Assembly: GCA_937927665.1 (NCBI GenBank) | Contig: CALBRY010000347.1 | Coordinates: 1-14,191 of the forward strand | DNA from: an uncultured Chloroflexota bacterium | GTDB lineage: Bacteria > Chloroflexota > Anaerolineae > Aggregatilineales > Phototrophicaceae | Length of the DNA stretch: 14,191 nt | Direction: 5' to 3' | In this document: piece after piece, positions 7,071-13,110 of the stretch | How positions within the stretch are numbered: the stretch's first letter is position 1 | Layout: each line of letters starts with the position of its first letter | The notes under the pieces: model-generated | Seen by the model: the letters and a program-made list of their open reading frames with translations, nothing else | Told to the model about the DNA's origin: nothing | The model's database searches: none | Position numbers and translations under genes: made by a program

Positions 7071-7340
7071 GCGGGTGATCTTTCTTCCCTTTTTGCTTTC
7101 GAATGGTAGAGCGTTGATTCGCTGCACACTGTATGCTTCCCTGCCAACAATCGTATCACAGCTCCATAGGAGGCTCATTAATGCGAATTTGGCAGTTGTT
7201 CGGCGGAAGATGCTCCCGCGCCGCTGAATATCTTGTCGCAAACATCGACAGCAATCTTCCAGCCTGCCAAACATGGGGCGTACAGCGCGCATAGCCGGGC
7301 GGCAGTGCTGCGTTGTAGGCTGCCGCCCGGGAATTTCCAC
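7071..7340. other. 270-bp intergenic stretch between the PPOX and DUF1801 genes
   Basis: No gene is supported here. The minus strand is open but has no Shine-Dalgarno for the upstream ATGs and no recognisable protein pattern. The only clear structure is the 11-bp-stem hairpin at 7295-7330 just after the PPOX stop. I found no convincing DUF1801 promoter. Confidence 0.5.
7295..7330 (-). terminator. Perfect 11-bp stem hairpin just after the PPOX gene
   Basis: CCGGGCGGCAG (7295-7305) pairs perfectly with CTGCCGCCCGG (7320-7330) around a 14-nt loop, starting 10 nt after the PPOX stop codon on the minus strand. Position and strength fit a transcript 3' end, but there is no T-tract on either strand. 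It could instead protect the mRNA 3' end or be a dispersed palindromic repeat. Confidence 0.5.
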
Positions 7341-7772
7341 CTACCCGGCAACCTGAATGACCTTTTGAATGATCATCCGCAGCACGACGATATCATCATC
7401 TTTCCACATCTCCAGCATGTGATCGGCGGCATCACCCTGCAAATAATGGCGCGTAATGCGGGCTGTCACCGCATGACCCGGATCATCTTCGACGGCGAAT
7501 TCGCCTTGCAGCAGAACTCCGCGTGTGTAACCATCCTGACCAGCGGGCAGCGGATCACCACCAACCTGTAACGCGCCGTGCGGATTTGATAACAAATTCT
7601 TCGCTTTCCGCGCTGTGCGATCCGCCATGATCACGATTTCGTCGCGATCCGTCTCGAATAAGAACCAGAGCGGCGTAATATGCGGAAAACCGTTCGCGCC
7701 GATGGTCGCCAAGCGGGCAATTTGAGGCTTCTTCAGAAGCTCCCGAACATCATCATTGAGCGTCAATGCCAT
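7341..7772 (-). CDS. Pyridoxamine 5'-phosphate oxidase-like (PPOX) flavin/F420 split-barrel protein
   Basis: A 143-residue protein with the split-barrel pattern of the PPOX superfamily: an N-terminal helix, ARLATIGANGFPHITPLWFLF (first strands, about residues 19-39), DEIVIMADRTARKAKNL (basic residues at the cofactor phosphate, about 44-60), and NPHGALQVGG. Members bind FMN, F420 or haem and include F420-dependent reductases; which cofactor applies cannot be read here. It is too short, and lacks the C-terminal motif, to be PdxH itself. ATG 7772 is preceded by AAGG at 8-nt spacing. The gene is divergent from the metallo-beta-lactamase-fold gene at 7863 across a 90-bp region that holds a palindrome at 7803-7812. 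Confidence 0.82.
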   Translation of the reverse strand: MALTLNDDVRELLKKPQIARLATIGANGFPHITPLWFLFETDRDEIVIMADRTARKAKNLLSNPHGALQVGGDPLPAGQDGYTRGVLLQGEFAVEDDPGHAVTARITRHYLQGDAADHMLEMWKDDDIVVLRMIIQKVIQVAG

Positions 7773-7794
7773 GAGTTTGACCTTAGTTTCTAGA

Positions 7795-7815
7795 ACCGGA
7801 AAATACCGGTATGAT
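7795..7815. promoter_or_regulatory. Paired ACCGG palindrome in the PPOX/MBL divergent promoter region
   Basis: ATACCGGTAT (7803-7812) is a perfect 10-bp palindrome and a second ACCGG sits at 7795-7799. The palindrome overlaps TATGAT (7810-7815), a likely -10 for the plus-strand MBL gene. The arrangement suggests an operator in a shared divergent promoter; no matching regulator is adjacent. Confidence 0.4.
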
Positions 7816-7862
7816 AGCGTATCTGATTATCCCATACGCGCTGCCGCGTCGATTGCGAGTTT

Positions 7863-8726
7863 ATGTCCGAAACCCAACTGAGCAAGCTTACCGATCATGT
7901 TTATTGGATGTCCCCCGGCAAACCGGATCGCCCGTCGTTGGCGGCGGTGGTGGGGACGCATGAAACGCTGATGCTCGATGCTGGCGCATCGGCGGCACAC
8001 GCACGCTTATTTCTTGATGCGCTGAAACACGCGGGCGTGAATGCACCGCACCGGATCGCGCTGACACATTGGCACTGGGATCATGTATTCGGCGCGGCAG
8101 AGATCGGCGTACCTGTGATCGCCCACGAGCGCACATGGGATCAACTCAAGGTGTTAGCGGGCTATGACTGGAGCGATGCCGCGCTTGATGCCCGTGTAAA
8201 AACAGGCGAAGAAATCGCTTTCTGCGCGGATAACATCAAACTCGAACTGCCCGCGCCGCGCAGCATTCAGATCCCGATGCCGGATGTGATCTTTGAGAGC
8301 GCAGTTGATTTTCAATTGGGCGATGTTACCTGCCGTGTCCGTTATGTCGGCGGCGATCATGCGATCGACTCGTGTGTGATATCTATCGAGCCGGATCGGG
8401 TGCTGTTTCTGGGGGACTGCCTGTATCCAGCGATCTATGCGCCAGCATGGTATTACACACCGGATCGCACACTGGCGTTGATCGACACCCTGCTCACATT
8501 TGATGCACAGTGGTATATCGAAGGTCACAACAGCAGCATTATGAGCCGGAGCGAGTTCGAGTCACTCACCGCCAACATGAGCTTTATCGCCCGCCTCGCC
8601 AAAAATCCGGACATGGATCAAGCGGCGATGCTGGCAGCCGTAACAGCGGCGGGGCGGGTTGTTGACGACGATATACGTGAATGGGTGAATGCGTTCATCG
8701 AAGGGCGCGCGTACACCAATCGTTGA
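7863..8726 (+). CDS. Metallo-beta-lactamase-fold hydrolase
   Basis: A 287-residue cytoplasmic protein with the complete dinuclear metal site of the MBL superfamily: THWHWDH (His69, His71, Asp73, His74), His166 in GGDH, Asp185 in FLGDCLY, and His222 in EGHN. The N-terminal LSKLTDHVYWM and ETLMLDAGAS are the usual opening strands. The superfamily includes glyoxalase II-like thioesterases, lactonases and beta-lactamases. The HWHWDH variant and absence of a signal peptide argue against a secreted beta-lactamase, and the true substrate is unknown. ATG 7863 has only a weak upstream purine stretch, but it is preceded by a likely -10 at 7810. The stop codon lies inside the loop of a strong terminator. 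Confidence 0.9.
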   Translation: MSETQLSKLTDHVYWMSPGKPDRPSLAAVVGTHETLMLDAGASAAHARLFLDALKHAGVNAPHRIALTHWHWDHVFGAAEIGVPVIAHERTWDQLKVLAGYDWSDAALDARVKTGEEIAFCADNIKLELPAPRSIQIPMPDVIFESAVDFQLGDVTCRVRYVGGDHAIDSCVISIEPDRVLFLGDCLYPAIYAPAWYYTPDRTLALIDTLLTFDAQWYIEGHNSSIMSRSEFESLTANMSFIARLAKNPDMDQAAMLAAVTAAGRVVDDDIREWVNAFIEGRAYTNR

Positions 8727-8742
8727 ACGCGCCGCCCTTTTT
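8703..8742 (+). terminator. Rho-independent terminator overlapping the MBL stop codon
   Basis: GGGCGCGCG (8703-8711) pairs with CGCGCCGCCC (8728-8737) with one bulge, flanked by AA and followed by TTTTT (8738-8742). The MBL stop codon (8724-8726) is in the loop, so the left arm is coding. The opposite strand has no T-tract, so only plus-strand transcripts should end here. Confidence 0.85.
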
Positions 8743-8743
8743 A

Positions 8744-9385
8744 TCAGGTGGAACTTGCGGCGGGTTTCGTGCCAACCGCGAGGAAAATGCTCACGATGGC
8801 TTGCTGTGTCCCGCATTCCGAATCGGCACAGCAGTTTGAGCCAACACTTGTGACGCTGACATCGATCAAACCCGCTTCGTTGAACCAGCGGATGATATCC
8901 TCGCGCTGAAATCCCATCCATCGATCATGATGCTCGTCTCTGAGAAATGCAAAATCGTGCGTGTCGAGATCGGTGATAACGAGTTTTCCGCCGGGACGTA
9001 AAATGCGCGCCATTTCCCGGATTGCCTCCAGCGGTGTTTCTACATGATGTAAACACATGTTGGCGAAACTGTACTGCACGCTGGCATCGCTGAGGGGCAG
9101 ATGCTCCGCCGAGCCGAGTTGATACGTAATCTGCGTATTCGCTGCGAACTTCTGCCGCATGATGTCTAACATCCGCTCAGAGGGATCGACGGCGGCGACG
9201 CTTAATCCTGCCGCTGTAAGCGCTTCAGTCACGAATCCGCTGCCAGCGCCGATATCTGCTGCGTGTTCTCCGGTTTGGACTCCCGCCGCCGCTAGGGCTG
9301 CCTCGCGCACGGTTTCAGAATAAAATGCTTGGCGCAAATCATCCCATTGATCGGCAACTTGATTGAAGTACGGCACGCTGCTCAT
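8744..9385 (-). CDS. Class I SAM-dependent methyltransferase with C-terminal Cys cluster
   Basis: A 213-residue Rossmann methyltransferase. SAM-binding motif I is ADIGAGSG (43-50); an acidic motif II follows at AVDPSE (65-70), then LPLSD (96-100), the post-motif FANMCLHHVETPLEAI (107-122) and LRPGGKLVITD (129-139). The C-terminal part GFQREDIIRWFNEAG is typical of methyltransferases often fused to or next to ArsR-type regulators. It ends with NCCADSECG, giving Cys185, Cys186 and Cys191, plus Cys111 earlier. That cluster could bind a metal or metalloid, so an arsenic-type substrate is possible but unproven. ATG 9385 is fixed by AGGAG at 9396-9392, six nt upstream; the longer open frame to 9673 runs antisense through the Lrp gene and is not real. 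Divergent from the Lrp-type regulator. Confidence 0.88.
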   Translation of the reverse strand: MSSVPYFNQVADQWDDLRQAFYSETVREAALAAAGVQTGEHAADIGAGSGFVTEALTAAGLSVAAVDPSERMLDIMRQKFAANTQITYQLGSAEHLPLSDASVQYSFANMCLHHVETPLEAIREMARILRPGGKLVITDLDTHDFAFLRDEHHDRWMGFQREDIIRWFNEAGLIDVSVTSVGSNCCADSECGTQQAIVSIFLAVGTKPAASST

Positions 9386-9398
9386 AAGATTCTCCTGC

Positions 9399-9427
9399 AA
9401 AATAGAAGCATCGATTCGGTTGCTCAA
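9399..9427 (-). promoter_or_regulatory. Candidate promoter of the methyltransferase gene
   Basis: TTGAGC (9427-9422) and TATTTT (9404-9399) on the minus strand are spaced by 17 bp. The transcript would start close to 9392, inside or just before the Shine-Dalgarno, so the leader would be very short; the assignment is tentative. Confidence 0.3.
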
Positions 9428-9444
9428 GCGTATGCTCGATGAGC
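9422..9444. promoter_or_regulatory. Nested inverted repeats in the methyltransferase/Lrp divergent region
   Basis: GCTCGATGAGC (9434-9444) is an inverted repeat with a 3-bp centre, and GCTCA (9422-9426) with TGAGC (9440-9444) forms a wider pair around it. It sits at and just upstream of the proposed methyltransferase -35. A divergently encoded Lrp/AsnC regulator typically binds such intergenic sites. Confidence 0.3.
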
Positions 9445-9509
9445 GAAACGCACCAGACAGGGCATAAAGCATTTTGAGCACTTCGGCGTTGATTTGAAAG
9501 GGTTTGGCG

Positions 9510-9983
9510 ATGGATGCTTCACGATCTGGATTCGACAACATCAGCTTGCGTATTTTGAGCGAATTGCAGGCAAATGCGCGCACTTCTTTTACCGAGATCG
9601 GGCGGCGTATCGGGTTGACTGCGCCTGCGGTTGCCGAACGGGTGCATCGCATGGAAGAAGAAGGTTTGATCACGGGCTATCACGCGGAGGTCAATCCGCG
9701 CAAGCTGGGGCTGCCGATCACGGTGTTTATTCAGGTGGTTTCGAAAAACGGGCAGTGTGCCCCGATCAGCGAATTTGCGCTGCGTCAGCGGGGGGTGATC
9801 GAGTGCTGCCATATCACCGGCGATAGAGATGTCTTCATCAAAGCCGCGCTGGATTCTATCGAAGCAGTGGAAGTGCTGGTTAACAACCTGTCGCTTTTTG
9901 GAAATGTAACAACATCGATCGTGCTGTCGTCGTGGACGAACCCGGTTACCGGGATAGACGATCCCCGCCAGAATGCCCTCTAA
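9510..9983 (+). CDS. Lrp/AsnC-family transcriptional regulator
   Basis: A 157-residue regulator of the usual Lrp size. The N-terminal winged helix-turn-helix (about residues 8-58) contains DNISLRILSELQANARTSFTEIG, then the recognition part GLTAPAVAERVHRMEEEGLITGY. A RAM/AsnC ligand-binding domain follows (about 65-150), with LGLPITVFIQV, VIECCHITGDRDVFIKAAL and a final EAVEVLVNNLSLFGNVTTSIVLSS. These proteins form dimers and octamers and often sense amino acids. ATG 9510 has AAAGGG about 8 nt upstream and is preferred over the in-frame TTG at 9504. It most likely controls itself and the divergent methyltransferase; the effector is unknown. Confidence 0.9.
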   Translation: MDASRSGFDNISLRILSELQANARTSFTEIGRRIGLTAPAVAERVHRMEEEGLITGYHAEVNPRKLGLPITVFIQVVSKNGQCAPISEFALRQRGVIECCHITGDRDVFIKAALDSIEAVEVLVNNLSLFGNVTTSIVLSSWTNPVTGIDDPRQNAL

Positions 9984-9996
9984 ACCAAGGCGGGCT

Positions 9997-10029
9997 GGAT
10001 CGGCTTGAGTGTGAATATCAAGCCGATCC
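9997..10029. terminator. Perfect 12-bp stem hairpin between convergent Lrp and hydrolase genes
   Basis: GGATCGGCTTGA (9997-10008) pairs perfectly with TCAAGCCGATCC (10018-10029) around a 9-nt loop. It begins 14 bp after the Lrp stop and lies 52 bp beyond the hydrolase stop, so it can fold in transcripts from either side. There is no T-tract on either strand, so intrinsic termination is not assured. Confidence 0.5.
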
Positions 10030-10080
10030 CAACGTGATTCATCCATTCTCGCGTCGTGTTTGCACAGTCCAAAACGCGGG

Positions 10081-11397
10081 TTAGTTCCCCTGTGCCGCCT
10101 GATAGCGTAAGTGCATTCCCGTCGCCGTACGCGGAAGGAATCCCGCCCAATAGGTGTTATTGGCAGTGTCACCTTCATTGGCGTATTCGACAGCGGGCTG
10201 CAAATAGCGCGTATGGTCTACACCGCGCAGGTATTGATCTAGGAAAGCGGTGACGAAATGCTGATTGATGTTGTTGATGCGGCGTTCGTCCCATGCGGGT
10301 TCGGAATAGCGCTCGTAATCCGCAAAATTGCGTACCTGATCGGGCGGCGGATTAGGTGCGACATTGTGCAGCGCGTTTTCGTAGGTGAGCAGGTAACGTT
10401 CGGAGTTCACCGCATTATCAAACAGGCGAACGATGGCTTGATAGCCGGAAACATCGTCGATGTCTCCCGCGATCCACAGCGAAGGAATATCGATGCCGCC
10501 GAGGGCTTCATCATCCCACACGCCTGTACCCGCTAAACCGAACGCGCTCAAGTCACCGCCCCACGGCGCAAAGACGACAACCGCTTTGATCCGCGCATCC
10601 AGCGAGGCTTCATAATCGGGATTCCCCGCCATGCGTGACGTGATCACAGGGAGAAAACGCTGAAGCACAGCGTTATAACCCGCACCAGCAGCATTGAGCG
10701 CGCCAAAGCCGCCCATCGAATAACCGATGACAGCGGTGTTATCCGCGTCAACCAGCCCGTTGAGGAAACCTTCCGTCGTGTCAAGTCTAGCGATTTCGTT
10801 GAGGACAAAATTCTGGTCGAGCGCACGGTTCATGAGCGTGCTGAAGAAGCTCCCCGTATCCGCGAATGTCGCATCGGTGTGATCGATGGCAGCAACGATA
10901 TACCCTTTTGAGGCGAGATTCTCGGTTAAATAGCTCATCATGTAGCGTGAGCCGGGGAAGCCGTGCGAAACAATGATCAGCGGGTAGGATGCGCCGCTTG
11001 CGTCCGGTTCGGCATCACGGAGCGCACGCCCGGTGAACGTGAACGGCTCGACATTATTTTCGTCGGCGCGTCCTAAATGACTCTCGTAGGTGGTGATCTC
11101 CTCCGCGCCTGTAGGGATCACAGCAGGATACCAGATTTCAACCGTGAGCGGACGATCATAACGGGGATCGGGGTTCGCTTCGGAGAGGTTGAGGATATCG
11201 ATCTGGTTGGGGTTGATGAAGTTGAGCGTGCGGACACCCACCGAATAATCACCACGGGCGGCGAGTTCCGGGGCATCGGGGAGCAAATCCCCGAATACGA
11301 AGGATTCTTGAGCGGATACTGTGGACAAACGAAAACTCCCTATCAGGCAGCAAAGACAGATGATGAAGGCTGTTTTGAAAGTAAATCTATTGAACAT
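10081..11397 (-). CDS. Secreted alpha/beta hydrolase (PAF-acetylhydrolase/dienelactone hydrolase-like)
   Basis: A 438-residue protein with an N-terminal signal peptide: basic start, hydrophobic core FIICLCCLIG (11-20) and probable cleavage after VSA (Ala29). The mature part is an alpha/beta hydrolase. VSHGFPGS (143-150) forms the oxyanion region, Ser227 in GYSMGG is the nucleophile, Asp312 or a close Asp in AGDIDDVSG is the acid, and His344 in ENALHNVAP completes the triad. The pattern LTVEIWYPA near the N-terminus and the end FLPRTATGMHL resemble PAF-acetylhydrolase-like enzymes. It should hydrolyse an ester outside the cytoplasm; the substrate is unknown. ATG 11397 precedes the signal peptide. 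It is the last gene of the minus-strand cluster, 62 bp after the GNAT gene, and may be co-transcribed with ohrR. Confidence 0.88.
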   Translation of the reverse strand: MFNRFTFKTAFIICLCCLIGSFRLSTVSAQESFVFGDLLPDAPELAARGDYSVGVRTLNFINPNQIDILNLSEANPDPRYDRPLTVEIWYPAVIPTGAEEITTYESHLGRADENNVEPFTFTGRALRDAEPDASGASYPLIIVSHGFPGSRYMMSYLTENLASKGYIVAAIDHTDATFADTGSFFSTLMNRALDQNFVLNEIARLDTTEGFLNGLVDADNTAVIGYSMGGFGALNAAGAGYNAVLQRFLPVITSRMAGNPDYEASLDARIKAVVVFAPWGGDLSAFGLAGTGVWDDEALGGIDIPSLWIAGDIDDVSGYQAIVRLFDNAVNSERYLLTYENALHNVAPNPPPDQVRNFADYERYSEPAWDERRINNINQHFVTAFLDQYLRGVDHTRYLQPAVEYANEGDTANNTYWAGFLPRTATGMHLRYQAAQGN

Positions 11398-11437
11398 GGG
11401 AACGACTCTTTCTACTCCTGCTAAAGCTCACTGGAAG

Positions 11438-11459
11438 CGCGGAAAAACGTCTATCCGCG
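11438..11459 (-). repeat. Small hairpin directly after the GNAT stop codon
   Basis: CGCGGA (11438-11443) and TCCGCG (11454-11459) form a 6-bp stem with a 10-nt loop, immediately downstream of the GNAT stop at 11460-11462. It lacks a T-tract after the stem, so at most it would attenuate or process the transcript before the hydrolase gene. Confidence 0.35.
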
Positions 11460-11933
11460 TCACACAGTCAGCCGCATATGGATTTCCACAAAGCCGAACT
11501 GGGGATTCGGTATGCGCGCGTATTCCTGAAAGCCGAGCGATTGGTAGAGTTTCAGTGCGCTCTCCCAGTCGTCGTTTGTTTCAACCAGAATTTCTTTGAA
11601 TCCACGCTGTTGAGCCATCTCAATCAATGCTTGGCTGATCCGCCGCCCGATCCCTTTTCCCTGATACGCTGAATCAACTGATACGCGCACAATTCGCCCA
11701 ACGATATCACTACCGTTCTCACGGATGAGCGCACCACTGCCGACGATCACACTGTCCAGTTCCACCACGAGAAACGTATCACCGGGAGCCACATATGTAG
11801 ACCAGATGTCGATCAGGTCAGGATTCAGCGATTCATCAAGCGTACCAAACCGTGAAGCAAGCCCGGTCAAGATGAGCGCACGAACACTGGACTGATCAGC
11901 ATGTGCGAACGGACGGAAAATGAGTTCACTCAT
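11460..11933 (-). CDS. GNAT-family N-acetyltransferase
   Basis: A 157-residue GNAT acetyltransferase, cytoplasmic, transferring acetyl from acetyl-CoA to an amine. The N-terminal IFRPFAHADQSSVRALI starts the fold. Motif A is VRVSVDSAYQGKGIGRRISQALIE, with the CoA pyrophosphate loop Q-GKGIG. Motif B includes ALKLYQSLGFQEYAR, followed by the closing strand EIHMRL. The substrate is unknown. ATG 11933 lies inside the final codons of ohrR (8-nt overlap), with a GTG one codon earlier at 11936 also possible, so translation is coupled to ohrR. MarR-type regulators and GNATs are often adjacent, which supports a real two-gene unit. Confidence 0.9.
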   Translation of the reverse strand: MSELIFRPFAHADQSSVRALILTGLASRFGTLDESLNPDLIDIWSTYVAPGDTFLVVELDSVIVGSGALIRENGSDIVGRIVRVSVDSAYQGKGIGRRISQALIEMAQQRGFKEILVETNDDWESALKLYQSLGFQEYARIPNPQFGFVEIHMRLTV

Positions 11934-12375
11934 CACGCTTGCTGAGGTGATCGATGAGGACGGAGAGCCTATCGCGCAGGTTTTTCAATTCCTCCAAGCT
12001 CATCGTATCGGAGAGGAGGCTGGAGACGAATAGTTCAGGAATCTTCGCGGCATCCGCTTGGAGCAGCTGCCCTTTCTCGGTGAGGGCGACCATCACCTTA
12101 CGCTCGTCATCTTCGGCGCGCTCTCGCGCGATTAATCCCTGCACCTGCATTCGCTTTAACAGCGGTGTAACCGTGTTGGTGTTGAGCAGCAGACGCTCGG
12201 CAATCTCGCCGACGGTGCGGTGATCCGTTTCCCACAGCACCATCAGCACAAGATATTGAGGATATGTGATCCCCAACGCATCAAGATACGGCTGATATTC
12301 TCGCACAAACAGCCGCGATGCAACGTAGATCGGAAAGCAAATCTGATTTTCCAACCGGAGCTGTTCATAGCTCAT
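11926..12375 (-). CDS. ohrR: OhrR-type MarR-family organic peroxide-sensing repressor
   Basis: A 149-residue protein closely patterned on Bacillus OhrR: RLENQICFPIYVASR with the peroxide-sensing Cys13, then LGITYPQYLVLMVLWE with the Tyr residues that interact with the sensing Cys in this family. The winged helix follows: TVGEIAERLLLNTNTVTPLLKRM (recognition helix) and the wing ARERAEDDERKVMVALT. OhrR represses peroxide-defence genes until its Cys is oxidised by organic hydroperoxide. Only one Cys is present, so it is the one-Cys type that needs a small thiol or overoxidation. ATG 12375 is chosen because homology begins there; an in-frame ATG at 12417 adds 14 unmatched residues. It lies 110 bp downstream of the doxX-like gene and overlaps the GNAT gene. 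No ohr gene is in the window. Confidence 0.9.
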   Translation of the reverse strand: MSYEQLRLENQICFPIYVASRLFVREYQPYLDALGITYPQYLVLMVLWETDHRTVGEIAERLLLNTNTVTPLLKRMQVQGLIARERAEDDERKVMVALTEKGQLLQADAAKIPELFVSSLLSDTMSLEELKNLRDRLSVLIDHLSKRDE

Positions 12376-12485
12376 AAGCGCTCGCTTCACGAGACAAATC
12401 ACCGGGCGAAAGATCATCCAGAGGACATCGGTTATTGTACGAACGATGCCCGAAAAATCCTAGAATTCGCAGCCGGTGTGCGTTG

Positions 12486-12941
12486 TCAGACACTTTTCCC
12501 GTGCTCCACATTGGATGGATCTGCGCGGCGGCTGCGCCACGCCTGCCATGCTCCTGTAGACCACAGCGCCCAGATGACCAGCACAGGCTGGAACAGAAGC
12601 CGGATCGCGCGTGCTTCGTCGGTATTCAACATAAATGCATCAATTCGGTTGATGTACTGCGAGATATTACCGGGGAAAATCGCCACAAAGAAAGCGGCAG
12701 CGATCCAACCGACAGCGACCCGGTAGCGCCCCAAAAAGATCAGCGACGCGCCGAGGACAAGTTCGACAATGCCGGATAGGACGACGACGAGATCGCCGTC
12801 AAGCGGCACCCAATTAGGCACTTGCGCCAAAAACTCGGTACGCGCGACGGTGAGATGTGAAGTGCCCGCGAAGAGCAGACTCGCTCCCAACAACACCCGG
12901 AACAGGGTTTGAATAACGTTGGTTTTGTTCGGTGTGGTCAT
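12486..12941 (-). CDS. DoxX-family membrane protein
   Basis: A 151-residue membrane protein with four hydrophobic segments (about residues 10-28, 52-70, 75-93 and 112-130). It carries the DoxX-like pattern: LLGASLLFAGTSHLTVARTEFLAQVPNWVP, then LSGIVELVLGASLIFLGRYR, FFVAIFPGNISQYI and LLFQPVLVIWALWSTG. DoxX relatives are small integral membrane proteins linked to thiol or oxidative-stress homeostasis in some bacteria, but the biochemical activity of most is unknown. ATG 12941 has GGAG at 8-nt spacing; the longer frame to 13028 crosses the promoter and is rejected. A strong promoter with an operator-like palindrome is directly upstream (12976-13004). The gene heads the cluster with ohrR, GNAT and hydrolase. 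Confidence 0.85.
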   Translation of the reverse strand: MTTPNKTNVIQTLFRVLLGASLLFAGTSHLTVARTEFLAQVPNWVPLDGDLVVVLSGIVELVLGASLIFLGRYRVAVGWIAAAFFVAIFPGNISQYINRIDAFMLNTDEARAIRLLFQPVLVIWALWSTGAWQAWRSRRADPSNVEHGKSV

Positions 12942-12975
12942 CCTGCGTTCTCCATACTCATGTGTATCGTGTAAG

Positions 12976-13004
12976 ATTGTATCGCGCGCGATACAAAATG
13001 TCAA
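12976..13004 (-). promoter_or_regulatory. Near-consensus sigma70-type promoter of the doxX-ohrR cluster
   Basis: TTGACA (13004-12999), a 17-bp spacer and TACAAT (12981-12976) on the minus strand: a perfect -35 and five of six -10 bases at optimal spacing. The start is expected near 12969, giving a leader of about 28 nt before ATG 12941. This is the best promoter in the window, and its strength makes a repressor likely. Confidence 0.75.
12977..12996. promoter_or_regulatory. Perfect 20-bp palindromic operator overlapping the doxX promoter
   Basis: TTGTATCGCGCGCGATACAA is a perfect inverted repeat covering most of the spacer and five bases of the -10 element. A further half-site TGTATCG lies at 12963-12969, at the expected transcript start. 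Placement over the promoter indicates repression by a dimeric regulator. OhrR from the same cluster is the natural candidate, although the half-site order differs from the Bacillus OhrR operator as I know it; a TetR-type regulator elsewhere is the alternative. Confidence 0.7.
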
Positions 13005-13050
13005 AGAACGTGTGTGGGTTGGCAGCATGCCCCAAAGGGGTTGTATATGT

Positions 13051-13101
13051 CCCCTTCCACTGAATCACGCCGTTGGGATCGGTCAATCCAGTTGGAAGGG
13101 G
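13051..13101 (-). terminator. Large stem-loop after the sugar ABC permease gene
   Basis: CCCCTTCCA (13051-13059) pairs with TGGAAGGGG (13093-13101), and the stem continues inward with CTGAAT against ATCCAG, with one bulge and one mismatch. It begins 10 bp after the permease stop (13111). No T-tract follows on the minus strand. A second small palindrome, CCCCAAAGGGG (13030-13040), is next downstream. Together they probably mark the 3' end of the sugar ABC operon and insulate the doxX promoter. Confidence 0.5.
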
Positions 13102-13110
13102 GAACAGAGT

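Noticed and set aside
7071..7340. 90-residue N-terminal extension of the DUF1801 protein
   Set aside because: The open frame is Arg/Cys-rich, lacks a Shine-Dalgarno and exceeds family length; the conserved domain starts at ATG 7070.
9386..9673. N-terminal extension of the methyltransferase to an ATG at 9673
   Set aside because: It runs antisense through the Lrp gene and its start, and the AGGAG at 9396-9392 with methyltransferase homology beginning right after clearly marks ATG 9385.
10056..10536. Plus-strand open frames opposite the secreted hydrolase
   Set aside because: The minus-strand frame has a signal peptide and a full catalytic triad; the plus-strand frames show no protein pattern and no ribosome binding site.
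12942..13028. Longer DoxX start at 13028
   Set aside because: It would place the promoter and palindrome within the coding region; ATG 12941 has a good GGAG site and family-typical length.
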